NCBI GenBank assembly: GCA_965112735.1
Contig: OZ218963.1
Span: forward strand, 2,728,001 to 2,792,000
Direction: 5' to 3'
DNA: 64,000 nucleotides
Source of the DNA: Phaeosaccion multiseriatum
Taxonomy: Eukaryota > Ochrophyta, other classes
Shown here piece by piece: positions 29,770 to 40,714 of this stretch. Position 1 is the stretch's first letter. Every line of letters begins with the position of its first letter. The position numbers and the translations under genes are program-made. The notes beneath the pieces were generated by a model. The model was given only the letters and a program-made list of their open reading frames with translations, was not told where the DNA came from and made no database searches.

Positions 29770-31154
29770 TGTTATGTGTTGCGTGGGTACACGCAACAGT
29801 CTTGTTCAGGGGGATGTTAGAAGTGCAGGGATGGCTGACGGGGATGTTGAAAGTCAGTATTATGTCAATGGCCCAGGCCCAGGCAAATACGGTGAGAAAC
29901 GGTGCGTGGCCCGTTTCTCACTCACCTCCCAGCAGGTTGGTCGTTTAGGATGGCTCACGGATAAAGCTAATAGAGACAAGGCTGGCTGCCAGGCTGGCTT
30001 TGGGGTTGTAACCTAAAGCTAATAGAGACAAGGCTGGCTGCCAGGCTGGCTTTGGGGTTGCTATTACCTTATCCATGCGGCTACTCCTATCCTAGGTGGA
30101 GAGCAACGTGACTCTTTACAACCCCAAAGAATCCCGAAGGCAGCTGACCTTGGCCAAGAGGCTCAGGCAGCAGCTCGGTAGCTTTGAGTTTGCCGGGAGT
30201 GGTGCCTTAGACAGCGGGCATGGCTTTCGAGTGTGGCAGCAGCACGGATGTTGCTGTTGCACGGAAATTGCTGCTGGAGCTTGGTGGGCAGTGGAGATGG
30301 AGAATTGCCGGGAGCGGTGCCTTACAGCGGGCATGGCTTTCGAGTGTGGCAGCAGCACGGATGTTGCTGTTGCACGGAAATTGCTGCTGGAGCTTGGTGG
30401 GCCGTGGAGATAAGAGAATTGCCGAGAGCGGTGCCCTACAGCGGGCACGGCTTTCGAGTGTGGCAGCAGCGCGGCTGTTGCTGTTGCACGGAGCTTGGCG
30501 GGAGACAGAGAAGGATACTCGCAAGGCTGCTTTAGGGACTGTCTGGGTGCCTTGTAGGCACACCAGTAAACACTTGAGCAGTCAGCATTAGTGGTGCGCA
30601 ACGAGGCTTTGGCAACGCTGGTGGCGAGTAGGAGTGGAGATAGAGAATTGCGCGGGTGAGTTTGAGTCATGGGATGTTCTCATCCGTGAGCCTGTGTGGG
30701 TGAGTTTGAGTCGTGGGATTTTCTCACCAATACAGCAGGGTGTGTGTTGGAGGAGCGGTCGCACACACCTGGGTGAGTTTTGCATATTTCTCATCCGTTT
30801 TAATTGGAAGCAACATGGAGGCTTTTGCTACAAGTCGAGCGTTAGTAGGCGAACCCGCTTTGACTTGCGTGGGGACACGCAATAGTTTAGTGCAGGGGGA
30901 TGTTAGAAGTGCAGGGATGGCTGACGGGGATGTTGAAAGTCAGTATTATGTCAATGGCCCAGGCCCAGGCAAATACGGTGAGAAACGGTGCGTGGCCCGT
31001 TTCTCACTCACCTCCCAGCAGGTTGGTCGTTTAGGATGGCTCACGGATAAAGCTAATAGAGACAAGGCTGGCTGCCACGCTGGCTTTGGGGTTGCTATTA
31101 CCTTATCCATGCGGCTACTCCTATCCTAGGTGGAGAGCAACGTGACTCTTTACA
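29770..31154. mobile_element. Non-autonomous LTR element C, copy 2
   Basis: Flanked by CTTG at 29766-29769 and 31155-31158. It has direct 224-bp-type LTRs ending at 30120 and at 30931-31154. The first LTR contains a roughly 47-bp internal duplication (AAGCTAATAGAGACAAGG, about 30013-30060). The left end begins TGTTATGTGTTGCGTGGG, 75 bp before the LTR start used in C1, so the ends of the two copies differ. Three tandem units lie inside. Its removal restores the element F gag frame. Confidence 0.8.
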
Positions 31155-31621
31155 CTTGTAAAGAAACTCGTGAGTAATAGCTGAGGTAGCTTTACCAAGC
31201 TGAGCGCCAAGTGACGTAAGGTAGTGCGTAGGCAAGAGCACCTCAAGAGTCGTAAGGTCAGGCTTTGAACCTACAATCGCGTTGTATCGCCGAATGTAAG
31301 TCCCATACTGCTTGAAGAAAGCAATAAGAGCCTTCTTCTCCGTAACCTCCCCAGATGGGAAGTTGGGAGCAGTAAGAGAGAAGACGGCCACTGAGCTGGC
31401 TGTGGCGGGCATACGCTGAGACTCCTCTTCGCTGTCCGAGCCGCTGCTGCTACTGCTGCAGCCATTCTCCTCGTCGGTGCCGGAAGCTGCTGCCTCGTTG
31501 TTCGCCTCGGATGCTGCATCTGCTGGCTGCCCCCGCGACATCATCTGAGTCAGCCACGTCCTGCACCGCCTCAGCCTCCTTAGCCTTGCCCTTGCTTACC
31601 CTTGTTCTTGTTGTTCGCCAT
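31155..31621 (-). pseudogene. Element F gag remnant, N-terminal part
   Basis: The probable start is the ATG at 31621 (MANNKNKGK), followed by a frameshift within about ten codons. The longer frame from 31544 has an acidic Ser-rich segment and then a conserved-looking block (SLTAPNFPSGEVTEKKALI, FFKQYGTYIRRYN, LLPTHYLTSLG) resembling a gag N-terminal domain. It is interrupted by C2 at HEFLYK. Confidence 0.6.
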
Positions 31622-32080
31622 GCTGATGCTGAATTCCACAAAGCTGAGGATCAGAGGTGGTCCGGTTGTCGAGCTGTTCGACTCTAGATCAGAAATGCTG
31701 AGGCTGAGAGGTCTCCCGAATGCAGAGACCGAGCGAGAGCTGAGAGTTTCCTGAGTTTTGGCAATTCTCAAATAAAGCTTTATTGTAGCCAATCCCGCTA
31801 TCGCTAGCAAGTCGGAAAGTGAGCCAATATTCGAAGAGATGGGTGCAAGGTTGTAAAGTTTGGAGGCCTTGCCTCAGCTCTAGTAAAGAACCGAGTCTCC
31901 TTTAGCTTTAGGATGGATAAGCTAAGAGTGAGGGAGCGCCACAGACTACTACTCCTAGTGGGCTGTGTGCCACCTCATTGTGCCACGTAAGATGTCATAT
32001 GGGCATGGTGACAGTTACACGTACTAAGGCAATGAATATGAGGCTGTACAGTAGGGGCAACAGAAATCACCAAAAGTCGT
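31622..32080. other. No gene seen
   Basis: Less GC-rich sequence, probably the 5' flank or LTR of element F. There is an AATAAAGCTTTATT palindrome at about 31772 and no other recognisable feature. Confidence 0.4.
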
Positions 32081-32310
32081 GATCTGATCCATGATGTGAT
32101 CCATGGATCATGATTTTGCTGTGTGTGATCCACCAAAGTGACAGGTGTGATCCGATCCGATCATGAGTGAACAACGCATGATCCGATCCATGATGTGATC
32201 CTGCTGGTGGCCCCCTGCCCCTGATCCGATCCATGATGTGATCCATGATCTGCATGATCTTGTCATGATCTGCTCGCCCGCCCATGTGATCCGATACATT
32301 AGTGACCTGA
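32081..32310. repeat. GATC-rich repeats, left block
   Basis: Many copies of TGATCC, GATCCGATCC and CATGATGTGATCC. A segment of about 55 bp (GATCCGATCCATGATGTGATCC, then TGCTGGTGGCCCC) recurs in the same orientation at 32876-32935. Together with the hAT remnant between the blocks, these could be subterminal binding repeats of a transposon. Confidence 0.7.
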
Positions 32311-32349
32311 TGTGATGCGATCACAGTATATTCACTGTTTATCTCCTTC

Positions 32350-32785
32350 ACATTCTGTGTCCCTGGCCTTACGATCAGCTCCCGACACCTTAGCCTTCCA
32401 CGCAGGGTCCCCCGCCCGATACTCTGTCCTCATGTACTCCATAAAGTCTCTCCAGTTCATGCGCAGCACACACACCATCTCCACCATCTCCACCTCCTTC
32501 GCGTTGAGCAGACTCTGTTGCCTTCCGTAACAACATTGTTAGCTAGCGCAGGAGAGTACACGCTCGCAAAAGCTTTCAGCCATGACACTGCCCAAGCGGG
32601 CCCTCGCCATCGCCGGAATCCAGCCGTACTCGTCCTTCTTCTCCGCCATACGCTTGTACACCTTCATCACATCAAGAGGGAGCAAATTATCGATGACATC
32701 AAGGTCCTCAATCACGTCTACGTCCAAAGCCCCCCCCTCACGACCACACAATCCACTTTGAATAATCGAACACAGCCACAAAAAA
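32350..32785 (-). pseudogene. hAT-type transposase C-terminal remnant
   Basis: Minus-strand fragments in two frames resemble the hAT dimerisation domain. The first is IPAMARARLGSVMAESFCERVLSCAS; after a shift comes SLLNAKEVEMVEMVCVLRMN and then WRDFMEYMR. The order (hydrophobic helix, CERV.S, about 20 residues, then an L.....V.L..N.W motif) fits the family. The upstream part (DVIDNLLPLDVMKVYKRMAEKKDEYGW) also fits. The rest of the transposase is absent. Confidence 0.5.
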
Positions 32786-32819
32786 AGTAGGATCAGTTAC
32801 ATTTAATGGATTAGAACTG

Positions 32820-32995
32820 GATCACAGTTGGATCAAGGTTGGATCGTGATCCATGATCTGCATCATCCTCGGTGTGATCCGATCCATGATGTGATCCTGC
32901 TGGTGGCCCCTGCCCCTGATCCGACCCATGATGCGATGCGATCACGACCAAATGGATCATGAATCATGATCCTGGATCATGATCCATTTCATGGT
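32820..32995. repeat. GATC-rich repeats, right block
   Basis: The same TGATCC family as at 32081-32310, ending in ATCATGATCC palindromes around 32960-32990. No terminal inverted repeat or 8-bp duplication could be assigned with certainty. Confidence 0.65.
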
Positions 32996-33385
32996 TTCGC
33001 AACACTGATATTTACTGACTTAATAGGAATCACTTAGAAACTGACTGTGTATGTGTGCGTGTGTGTGCGTGCGTGTGCGCGTGTCTCTGGGGCCCACTGG
33101 GGGGCTGTTACTCCCCCACCTGGTCGGGGGGGGGGAGCGCTGGTCCGGCGCCGCGGTTGTTGAGAAGGACGGGGGTACTACGAGAGGGGGGTGAACTTGA
33201 GGGGGGTTGGCCTTCCATAACCAACATGCTTACCAAATACAACTGTGATAACTCCTCCTGCTCCGTCATAAAATCAAATTCCCGGCCTGGCTGCCCTCCA
33301 GAAAGCCTTGTGTGAAAGGCTTTGCAAGTGAAGGAATATAGCAGAGAGACACACGACGAAGCTGCTGTGCTAGCGAGTCAGCGGC
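32996..33385. other. 5' flank of the UPRT-like gene
   Basis: Contains a GTGTGTGCG microsatellite (33047-33085) and G-rich stretches. I see no TATA box and no other gene. Confidence 0.4.
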
Positions 33386-34908
33386 ATGGCGAAACCCGGG
33401 CTGAATGTTTCATCGCATCCGGTACGTTGTGGCCTGGCCAACTGCTTTGTCTTTGATGGAAGCTCCTTCTTATGAAAGAAGCTGCTGTTCCTTTGATGGA
33501 AGCTTGTTCTAGTTAAGGCCGATGCTCCATCTGTGTGTCCTGCTGCTGTTGTTGCTGCCGCTACCGCTGCTGTTCCCTGGAGAAAAGATCGTTCAGCACA
33601 AGCTCACACTCATCCGGAAGAAGGACCAGCCCTCAGGGAATTTCCGGTCCCTTTTCCGGGAAATCTCCTTCTACCTCGGATATGAGGCTACACAAGACCT
33701 TCTCACCAGGGAAGTCAAAGTCCGAACCGAGGCAGTGGAAACAAAAGGATATAAGGTATGGGAGGGAGGGGTTGTGAAGGGGAGGGCCACTTATATAAGG
33801 GAGACAGTAGGAAAGGGGAAAAGGCCTTGCTTGGACAAGCAATATCCGCACGCCAAGGCCCCTGCCGCCCCTCCTCCCCGCCCTGCGCCTCTCAGGTGTC
33901 CTCCAAAGTGGCCATCATCCCCGTGCTCAGGGGAGGGCTGGGCATGACCGACTCCCTGCTGGACATGGTGCCCAACGCCCCCGTGTACCACATTGGCATG
34001 TACAGAAGCGCCCAGTCAGAGCTGCCTGTGCAGGTGAGACGAGAAAGCATTGATTGAAGACAGACATTTCAAGAACGCCCATCTCTCTCTTCTCATCTCC
34101 AGTGAGGCACTCGACCTCACGTTGGTCCTGTTTAGCTTGGGATGTCCCAGCATCTAGCTAAATGGCCAGTCTCTCCTCATCTTTTGTCCCTTGTGCACGC
34201 AGTACTACAATAATCTGCCCAAGGGCCACCCTGCAGATGTGGCCGTGGTACTCGACCCCGTCATCGTCAGGGGAAACACCATTTGCGCAGTCATATCCAT
34301 GCTTAAGAAGTGGGGGTGGTACGTTGGGCTACCTTACGGTTGGGGAGGGGAGGGAGGGGGCGGGGTTAGGGGCGCGACACATCTCCTCTCTCTTCTCTCT
34401 TTTCTTCGAGGCAAAGCTACACTCATCTCCCTGCCCAAGCTCAGCTGACAAGCGTCCCCCTCCGCCGCGCCCCACGCCTCTATCGTGTCCCACGCACAGC
34501 CCACAAATCAAACTCATCTGCCTGGTGGCCTCCAAGCCCGGGCTGCAGATGCTTCTAGACATGCACCCAGACGTCTTCGTCCACTGCTGCGCGGTGGATG
34601 AGCTGAGTGTGGAGGTGAGAGAGTCTCGTCGCTCTCCCGCAGTCACTCGAGGGCCCTCGCATGCCCTGCCGGAGTTTGTTGACAGGACCCCAGGGTAGAG
34701 GCTTCAAGTCGCATCTTGCTGATTCCGCCCCCCCTCCTTCTCCGTCTCCTTTACGTTCTCTTTCTGGTCTGGTGTGTCGTCGCGTTGCGCACAGGGGGAG
34801 CTCGTTCCTGGTCTCGGGGACGCGGGGGACCGACTGTACCTTGGCCCGGACCACATTGAGCATCACAGCGAGCAGGACGAGAGCGAACGCAAGAGGATGA
34901 AGGCATGA
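33386..34908 (+). CDS. Uracil phosphoribosyltransferase-like protein
   Basis: Six exons in consistent phase: 33386-33421, 33588-33755, 33896-34033, 34203-34318, 34500-34614 and 34795-34908, giving 228 residues, a normal UPRT length. Family signatures are [12 protein letters not shown] at the start, a PPi-loop-like PVLRGGLGM, then YHIGMYR, NNLPK and the C-terminal uracil loop [13 protein letters not shown] makes UMP from uracil and PRPP. The PRPP-binding loop, normally close to DPMLATGG, reads DPVIVRGN here, so activity is uncertain and a non-catalytic homologue is possible. No targeting peptide is evident. Exon 1 is very short, and its ATG is the first one giving the expected N-terminus. Confidence 0.85.
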
Positions 34909-35247
34909 TTGGATTGGATTGGTGCGGCAGGGTACTTGCATGCTTTCGCTTTGTCACCAGGAGAGCGTTGCCGTCCTTCTTGTCCGATCCTTCTGTAACG
35001 TTGTCTGACTCGCGCAGAGAGAGATGGAGCCAAATCACAAATTGCCGTTAGACCACCCGGGGCTGTTCTTGACTAGAGGCCTTGGGTCAACATCTCGATT
35101 TTACACACGCTGCTTCTTATTCACAATTAACCCTTTGTACACAAAGGAAAGCAGCCCCAGGCTGCACCAGCACAAGCCGAGTCGTGAGACGGAGCCGAAG
35201 ACTTGGGGGTCCAAGCTGAGGTCCACGAGGGAGGTTTGGGTGGAAAG
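34909..35247. other. Convergent intergenic region
   Basis: Holds the 3' flanks of the UPRT-like gene (plus) and the G-patch gene (minus). Nothing else is recognised. Confidence 0.5.
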
Positions 35248-37076
35248 CTACCGCCTTCCCAGCTTGGGATTTTGCTTCCCTTTCTTTCCAGCCCCCGCCC
35301 TGCCGCCAAAGCCAAACTTGATGGGGGCTGCACCTGTGACCACACCTGTGGCCATCGAAGTGCTGCTGCCCGTTGTTGTCCCCGTTGCTGCAGCTCCTAC
35401 TGCCCCGTCCGACGCGATGGATGAGGCTGCTGCCGCTCTCGCGGCCCGTTGCTGCATCTTCTCCCACTCCCTCTTCTCCGCCTATCAACAAAGTCACACA
35501 GAAATGAGGACACAAGAATTATTTCAGAGAGTCGTACTTTCAAATCAGGGAGGCAGGGTTTCAAACGAGTTCCAGTGCTTCTCTCAGCGTCGGCTGCAGC
35601 TGATGCTGCTTGCCGGGGCGACTGACCTTGCCCCGATCGAAGGTCTTGCCCTTCCTCGCCCTCTCGTCCTCCTTGAGCTGCTTTAGCCTGCGAACGTGGT
35701 GGTGGTCGTACGAGCTGAGGTGGTTCTCCATCTCCTTGACCGTTTTGTACTGCTTATCGCAGTCGGGGCAGAAGAACTCGCGATTCATACGCGTAACCTG
35801 TAGATTGATCACGTGTCATTTTGGGATGTTTAGATAAGCCCGGAGAGGAGGGAGGACAGGCCGGTCAGTGCAGGCGTAGGCGACCGCAAAGGAAGGATGC
35901 CAACACCTCACCTCGTCTTTGATGTTCTGCTGTGCCTGTGCGAGGGTCTCTCTGCTCACTTTCTCTTGCGCCGTCTCCTTCTTTTCAGCCTCGAGCAGCT
36001 TGCGCGAGGCTGTCACCTCTGTGTTGTATCTAGGTGGTCACAGACGCCACCGCAGCAGCAGCACGCAAGGAAGCACACAGCGAGTGCGCGGGCGGCGAGA
36101 ACAGCGAAGCATGTTAATACTTGGTCAGAGGGCATCACTGGAGCAGAGGCCCCGAGACTCTCAGGAAGGAGCCCGCGCTGCACAACTCTCCGTCTCTGTT
36201 CAGAGTCGAGATCTCTACCCACGCTGATACATACCACCGCTGCTGCTATTGCTTATTACCCCCTCTGGCTGGAATTCTCTCCCCTCTCTCACCTTTCGTA
36301 CTCGGAGCCTTTGCCCAATCCGAGCCCCGCAGCGCTAGCGTCACCTAAAGCCACAGGGGCGGAGATACCTGCGCGAAAGCGAAACACTCTTAGCTCACAA
36401 TAGTCAGATTGTTTGCTTGGCGTCAGAAAGGTGGTGCAAAGCTGCAAAGGGGGCGCAGAAAAAAAGCAAAGCATACCATATTTTCCTACTTCACATCCAC
36501 TCCTCCGACTTTTGGAGAGAAAGCAAGTGACCATGCCGTCGGGGACGCCCTCTGCAGCATGGGTATAACCTGGCTCCAACCAAGAGACGGTCCTCACCTT
36601 TTCCGTCCTTGCCCAGACCTTTCCCCTGGCCCTTCCAACCCATCTTGACGAGGAGCCTGTAGCCCCGATTGTCCTCTCCGATCGGCTTGTCAAGTGACGC
36701 CGCAGAGAACGAGTTGGGATCCACATAGCCGTACGTCTCGTTCTTGGCGTACAAGCGCTTTCCCTGTCGGTCCTCTTCCTGCTCGACATGGGGCGTACAA
36801 GCAAGCAGAGCAAGAGACGACAAGGGGGGGTCGGTTGTTGTGCTGGAAATTTCCACCAGAGCGAAAGAAAAAGGTTTTCCCAGCCCGTTTCTCTTCAATG
36901 TCCTCGGAGGACCTTGACAGTGAGGGAATGCGTGGACGTCCTCACCCCGCTGTACTCACATCTATCCTGTCGAACACTTCCAGGGCATCCTGTGCCTGCG
37001 CCTTCTCTCGCAGCTTCTCTCCGCGGGTCTTGATCTCGTCACGCTTTTCAGCTCTCTCTACTACTCCTCCCCCCAT
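35248..37076 (-). CDS. G-patch and C2H2 zinc-finger protein (GPATCH8-like)
   Basis: Six exons: 36960-37076, 36598-36778, 36293-36344, 35912-36029, 35567-35797 and 35248-35481, total 310 residues with phases that agree. After a charged N-terminal helix comes a G-patch (NRGYRLLVKMGWKGQGKGLGK), a charged helix, then one C2H2 finger (FFCPDCDKQYKTVKEMENHLSSYDHHH split over the motif C-x2-C-x12-H-x5-H). The tail ends with PIKFGFGGRAG. This order matches GPATCH8/ZNF804-type proteins, thought to act in RNA processing in the nucleus. G-patches activate DEAH helicases. The donor at 35566 (GTTTGA) is weak, but the downstream exon AEKREWEKMQQR fits the family. Confidence 0.82.
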
Positions 37077-37368
37077 CCCCGTCTGGTGTTTCTTCTGGTA
37101 GGCGCTCTGTCCCTCCCCTTCCCCCCCCCCCCTCTGGTGCCATCTGGTGCATAATAGTAACGGGCCCACACACGCTGACTGTGTGTGTGCGTGCGTGAAT
37201 CACCAAACGGGTGAGTGGGTAAATGAGTCGGTTAAGTGGATGAGTGAACGGGTGACTGAATGCATGGGTCAGTGGGTGATTGAGTGAGTGCGTGATTGAG
37301 TACACGTGACGCGTTCTTACACGAAATGTTGTCCATTACTCAAAGTTATTTGAACCGATGGATGGGCC

Positions 37369-39911
37369 TCAAAGCAAAGAGTTGGACACGGCAGGCAGGT
37401 TGTCTCTGAGCCTGGACAGCTTGCAGTCAATGTCCGCCGGTGAGGCCGCTGAGAGCGCCACGCCGCACTTGCTGAAGAAGGCTCTCCCTTCCTCGGCAGT
37501 GCCGAAGCTTAGCTCACTGCAAACAAAGTCCACGGGGATTGTGGGGCGGTACCTGTTGGACATGTCGGGGGGATGGGGGGGGTAGAGTAGTAGTAGGGGC
37601 AGTAAGCAAGGCAGCAGATCGAGTCTGGCGGCGAGCACGCACACAGGCCTTCGGCGCAGATGCTCTCACGATTTGATCATCCGCTGTAGCGCCTGCAGCC
37701 TGACGGAGTCGACCAGCATGTCCATCAAGTACGCGTTCATATTCGGTGCTTCCCTGAATGGGCAGGGCAGGGTATCGGAGTGGGAGGGTGTGAAGGATAC
37801 GCGTACGTGAGTTGAAGAGGAGAGAGGGCAGGCCTGTCTTTCCGGTGCATGAGGGGGGGGAACAGCACACAAGAGGAGAAACAGCAGTACAAGAGAAGAA
37901 ATAACATGCCGGGTGCGAGTCCCCCCTAAGAACGCGCCTGTAGAGCTTGAAGAACGAGTGAAAATTCACATCCGCCATTGCCGCTCGCACGCGTAGTGCG
38001 TGGCGTATGCACTCCTCTCTGTCGAGACGCTGGCGTGAGAGCTCGGACATGATCTCCATGAGGTCTCTGCTGCCCGCTTCGTACCTGCACCGCCGAAGCG
38101 AAAAAGAGAACAAACAGAAACAATGGAAGGAGAGCAAAGAGAGCCACGGCCGATGAGTTGGGGTTGAGACAAGAGACAAATAACAAGCAAGAAAAAGCCC
38201 CATCTCAGCAGTGGATCTCGACTCTCACTTGTCGTTGAGCTGCAGGTACACGTAGTAGAGGACTCGGTAAGCCTTGAACTCCACCTCGGCCCCCGTGAGG
38301 TCCCGCTCATACAGGCCCTTGAGCTGCGTCTGGCACTGATTGAACTCGTTGAGGTCGCCCTGCCGCAAGAGGTGAGGCATACGCAGAGGAGGGGGGTGAC
38401 GTAGACCAAGTGCGCAACGTTAATACGGAAGTGTGAAAGAGTCAACGACAACCCGCTGCGCAGAGTGGGCAGTACGCAATAACGTAAGAACGTACGAAAG
38501 TAGCAACCACCTCAGCAGCTCCGCACCTCTTCCAAAGCCACTCGTGCGTGCGCCTCGTAGACCTCCACTGTAAAGCTGTTGAAGATGCGCTGTACCTGCA
38601 GACACAAAGGTCAAACAACAACGAGACAGACGGGTAGACGTGTAGGTGGGGGCAGGGACGGAGGGGTGGAGGGGGGTCACCACAGAAGCGTGCCGCAGAT
38701 GTAGGCTCAGTAGCGGCGGGGCAACGGCGCAACGGCTCACCGTCGCATCTTGCCGAATAGCCTTGAACTGGCTACACATGTACTCGTAGCTCGGGCCCGC
38801 CTGTCTGCCGGACACGGGCCCGGTGGTGTCCCTGTCCCGCCAACGCCGCTTGAGGTTGTCGAGGTGCTTCTTGAGGACAGGCTCTGGCCGCACCGTCTCG
38901 GGGAGAGGGGCCTGGAGAAGGCCGAAGGTGGGAACAGAGCAGGTTAAGTACGCTGTACCAGCTCTACCACACCCGGAATCTGAATACACGAGTACAGGCG
39001 TGTTCAGCCTTCCATCCCCTCCTTGCCCCCCTTGCTGACACCACATGGCCCCAAAGCGACGCATGCGGCACTTACCGACGTGAGCCGAAAGTACTCCTTC
39101 TCGAGATGGTCACATGTGCCCTTGATGGTGAGCGAGTCCCAGTCCAACTCTCCATTCTCGTCCACTGCCATCTGCGCGCCAGGAATGTGGTTTCCAGCCC
39201 CGTCTCGCGTAGAGTTTGGGATGAGCAGAGAGGCCTTGGAGCCCTTCCTACTGCTGCTGGTGCCAAACCCCTTGCTGGTAGCATCGCTGCTGCTGCTGAA
39301 GCGCTGCTTACGGAGGTTCTGCTTCTTGCGGTCCTGCTCAGTCGACTCAAAACCGTAACCCCTCCCATTCTCGTCGTCGTCAGAGTGCCTGTGAGGATTG
39401 GGGAGGGGATAGAGAGCGAAGAGAGAATATGGGATTTCAGTTTGCTGCTGAGAGCTGAAGCTGAGAACTTCGGGTCCAAACCCTCAACGGCGAAAGTTCA
39501 TAAAATCAATACATTCTATGGAGGCGTCGCCCGCCCGAGACACGTGCCCTTCCCTTCTCTCTTCTACTCTTCTGCTGACTTACTCGGCTCCCTTCCGCTT
39601 GCCCTTCCAGCCGCCCTGCTGGTTGCGCTTTCTCGGAGACGGCTTTTCAGCTCTTTTCCCGCGCCCTGAGAGTTGCCCAGCATTGCCACCACCGGCGCCG
39701 CTACCGGGTGATAAAGAGCCGCGGGGAGGGAGGGGGCCGAGGGTAAGGCGCGTGTGGCTTGGCTGAGTCCGACCATGAACGCAAGTCCAATGGTAGCACA
39801 GCCAGCACGTGACAAGAGAACCGATGACTACGCGGGAAATGTCTCCAGACCTCTGCTAGACTTGTCGAGGTCTGTCAGAGGAATTCCATTTTCCACCCCA
39901 GACACGCACAG

Positions 39912-39993
<82 letters not shown>

Positions 39994-40407
39994 GAAGCTG
40001 ATGTCCACCTTGGACCAGTCCGTGGTCCACAGGGTGCCGCGCTCCTTGGCGTCGTTCACGAGCGCACTCACTCTTGCCTTGACGTACTCCTTCTCCGCCC
40101 AACTCTTGCGCTGCGCACCCATCACGGAGGACGTTACCAGCTCGGCGAGGGCGGGCGGCAGCTCTGGGCAGTGGGAGGGGAGCAGAGGACACGCATCGGC
40201 GACATTGCAGAAGGAAGGATGGGGGATACGAAATGGAAATGAAGAGTCAGCAACAATGACCCGGTCCTGGTCAGCATGCACGCTCTCCCCGCGTGCACTT
40301 CCCATCATCATCATCATCATCATCATCAGTCTACGCCTTAACACATACCTCCCGGAGCCGTACCAGCCGGTGTGGCGTTGACGGCCCCCAAGCCCGAGGA
40401 CGTGAAG

Positions 40408-40439
<32 letters not shown>

Positions 40440-40672
40440 CAGTGCAGCAGCCGCAAACCTGGACTTTGCCGGCTTCCGTTTCGTGGCTACTGCTGCGGGT
40501 GGCATGGGTTTGGCGCCTTCCCGAATGCTCTTCTCGAAGCCGGGGGGGGGGGGAGGCGGGGGGGGGGGGGGGGGGGGGGGGTGGGGGGGTGCTGGCCGCT
40601 ATTCATGCCATCGGCTGCTGCTGCGTTCACCTTCTGCTGATACAGGTAATTGTACTGCACTTGCTGCCTCTG

Positions 40673-40714
<42 letters not shown>

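Noticed and set aside
32067-32351. Small ORFs through the GATC-rich block
   Set aside because: His/Asp/Ile-rich translations are simply the TGATCC repeat read in frame.
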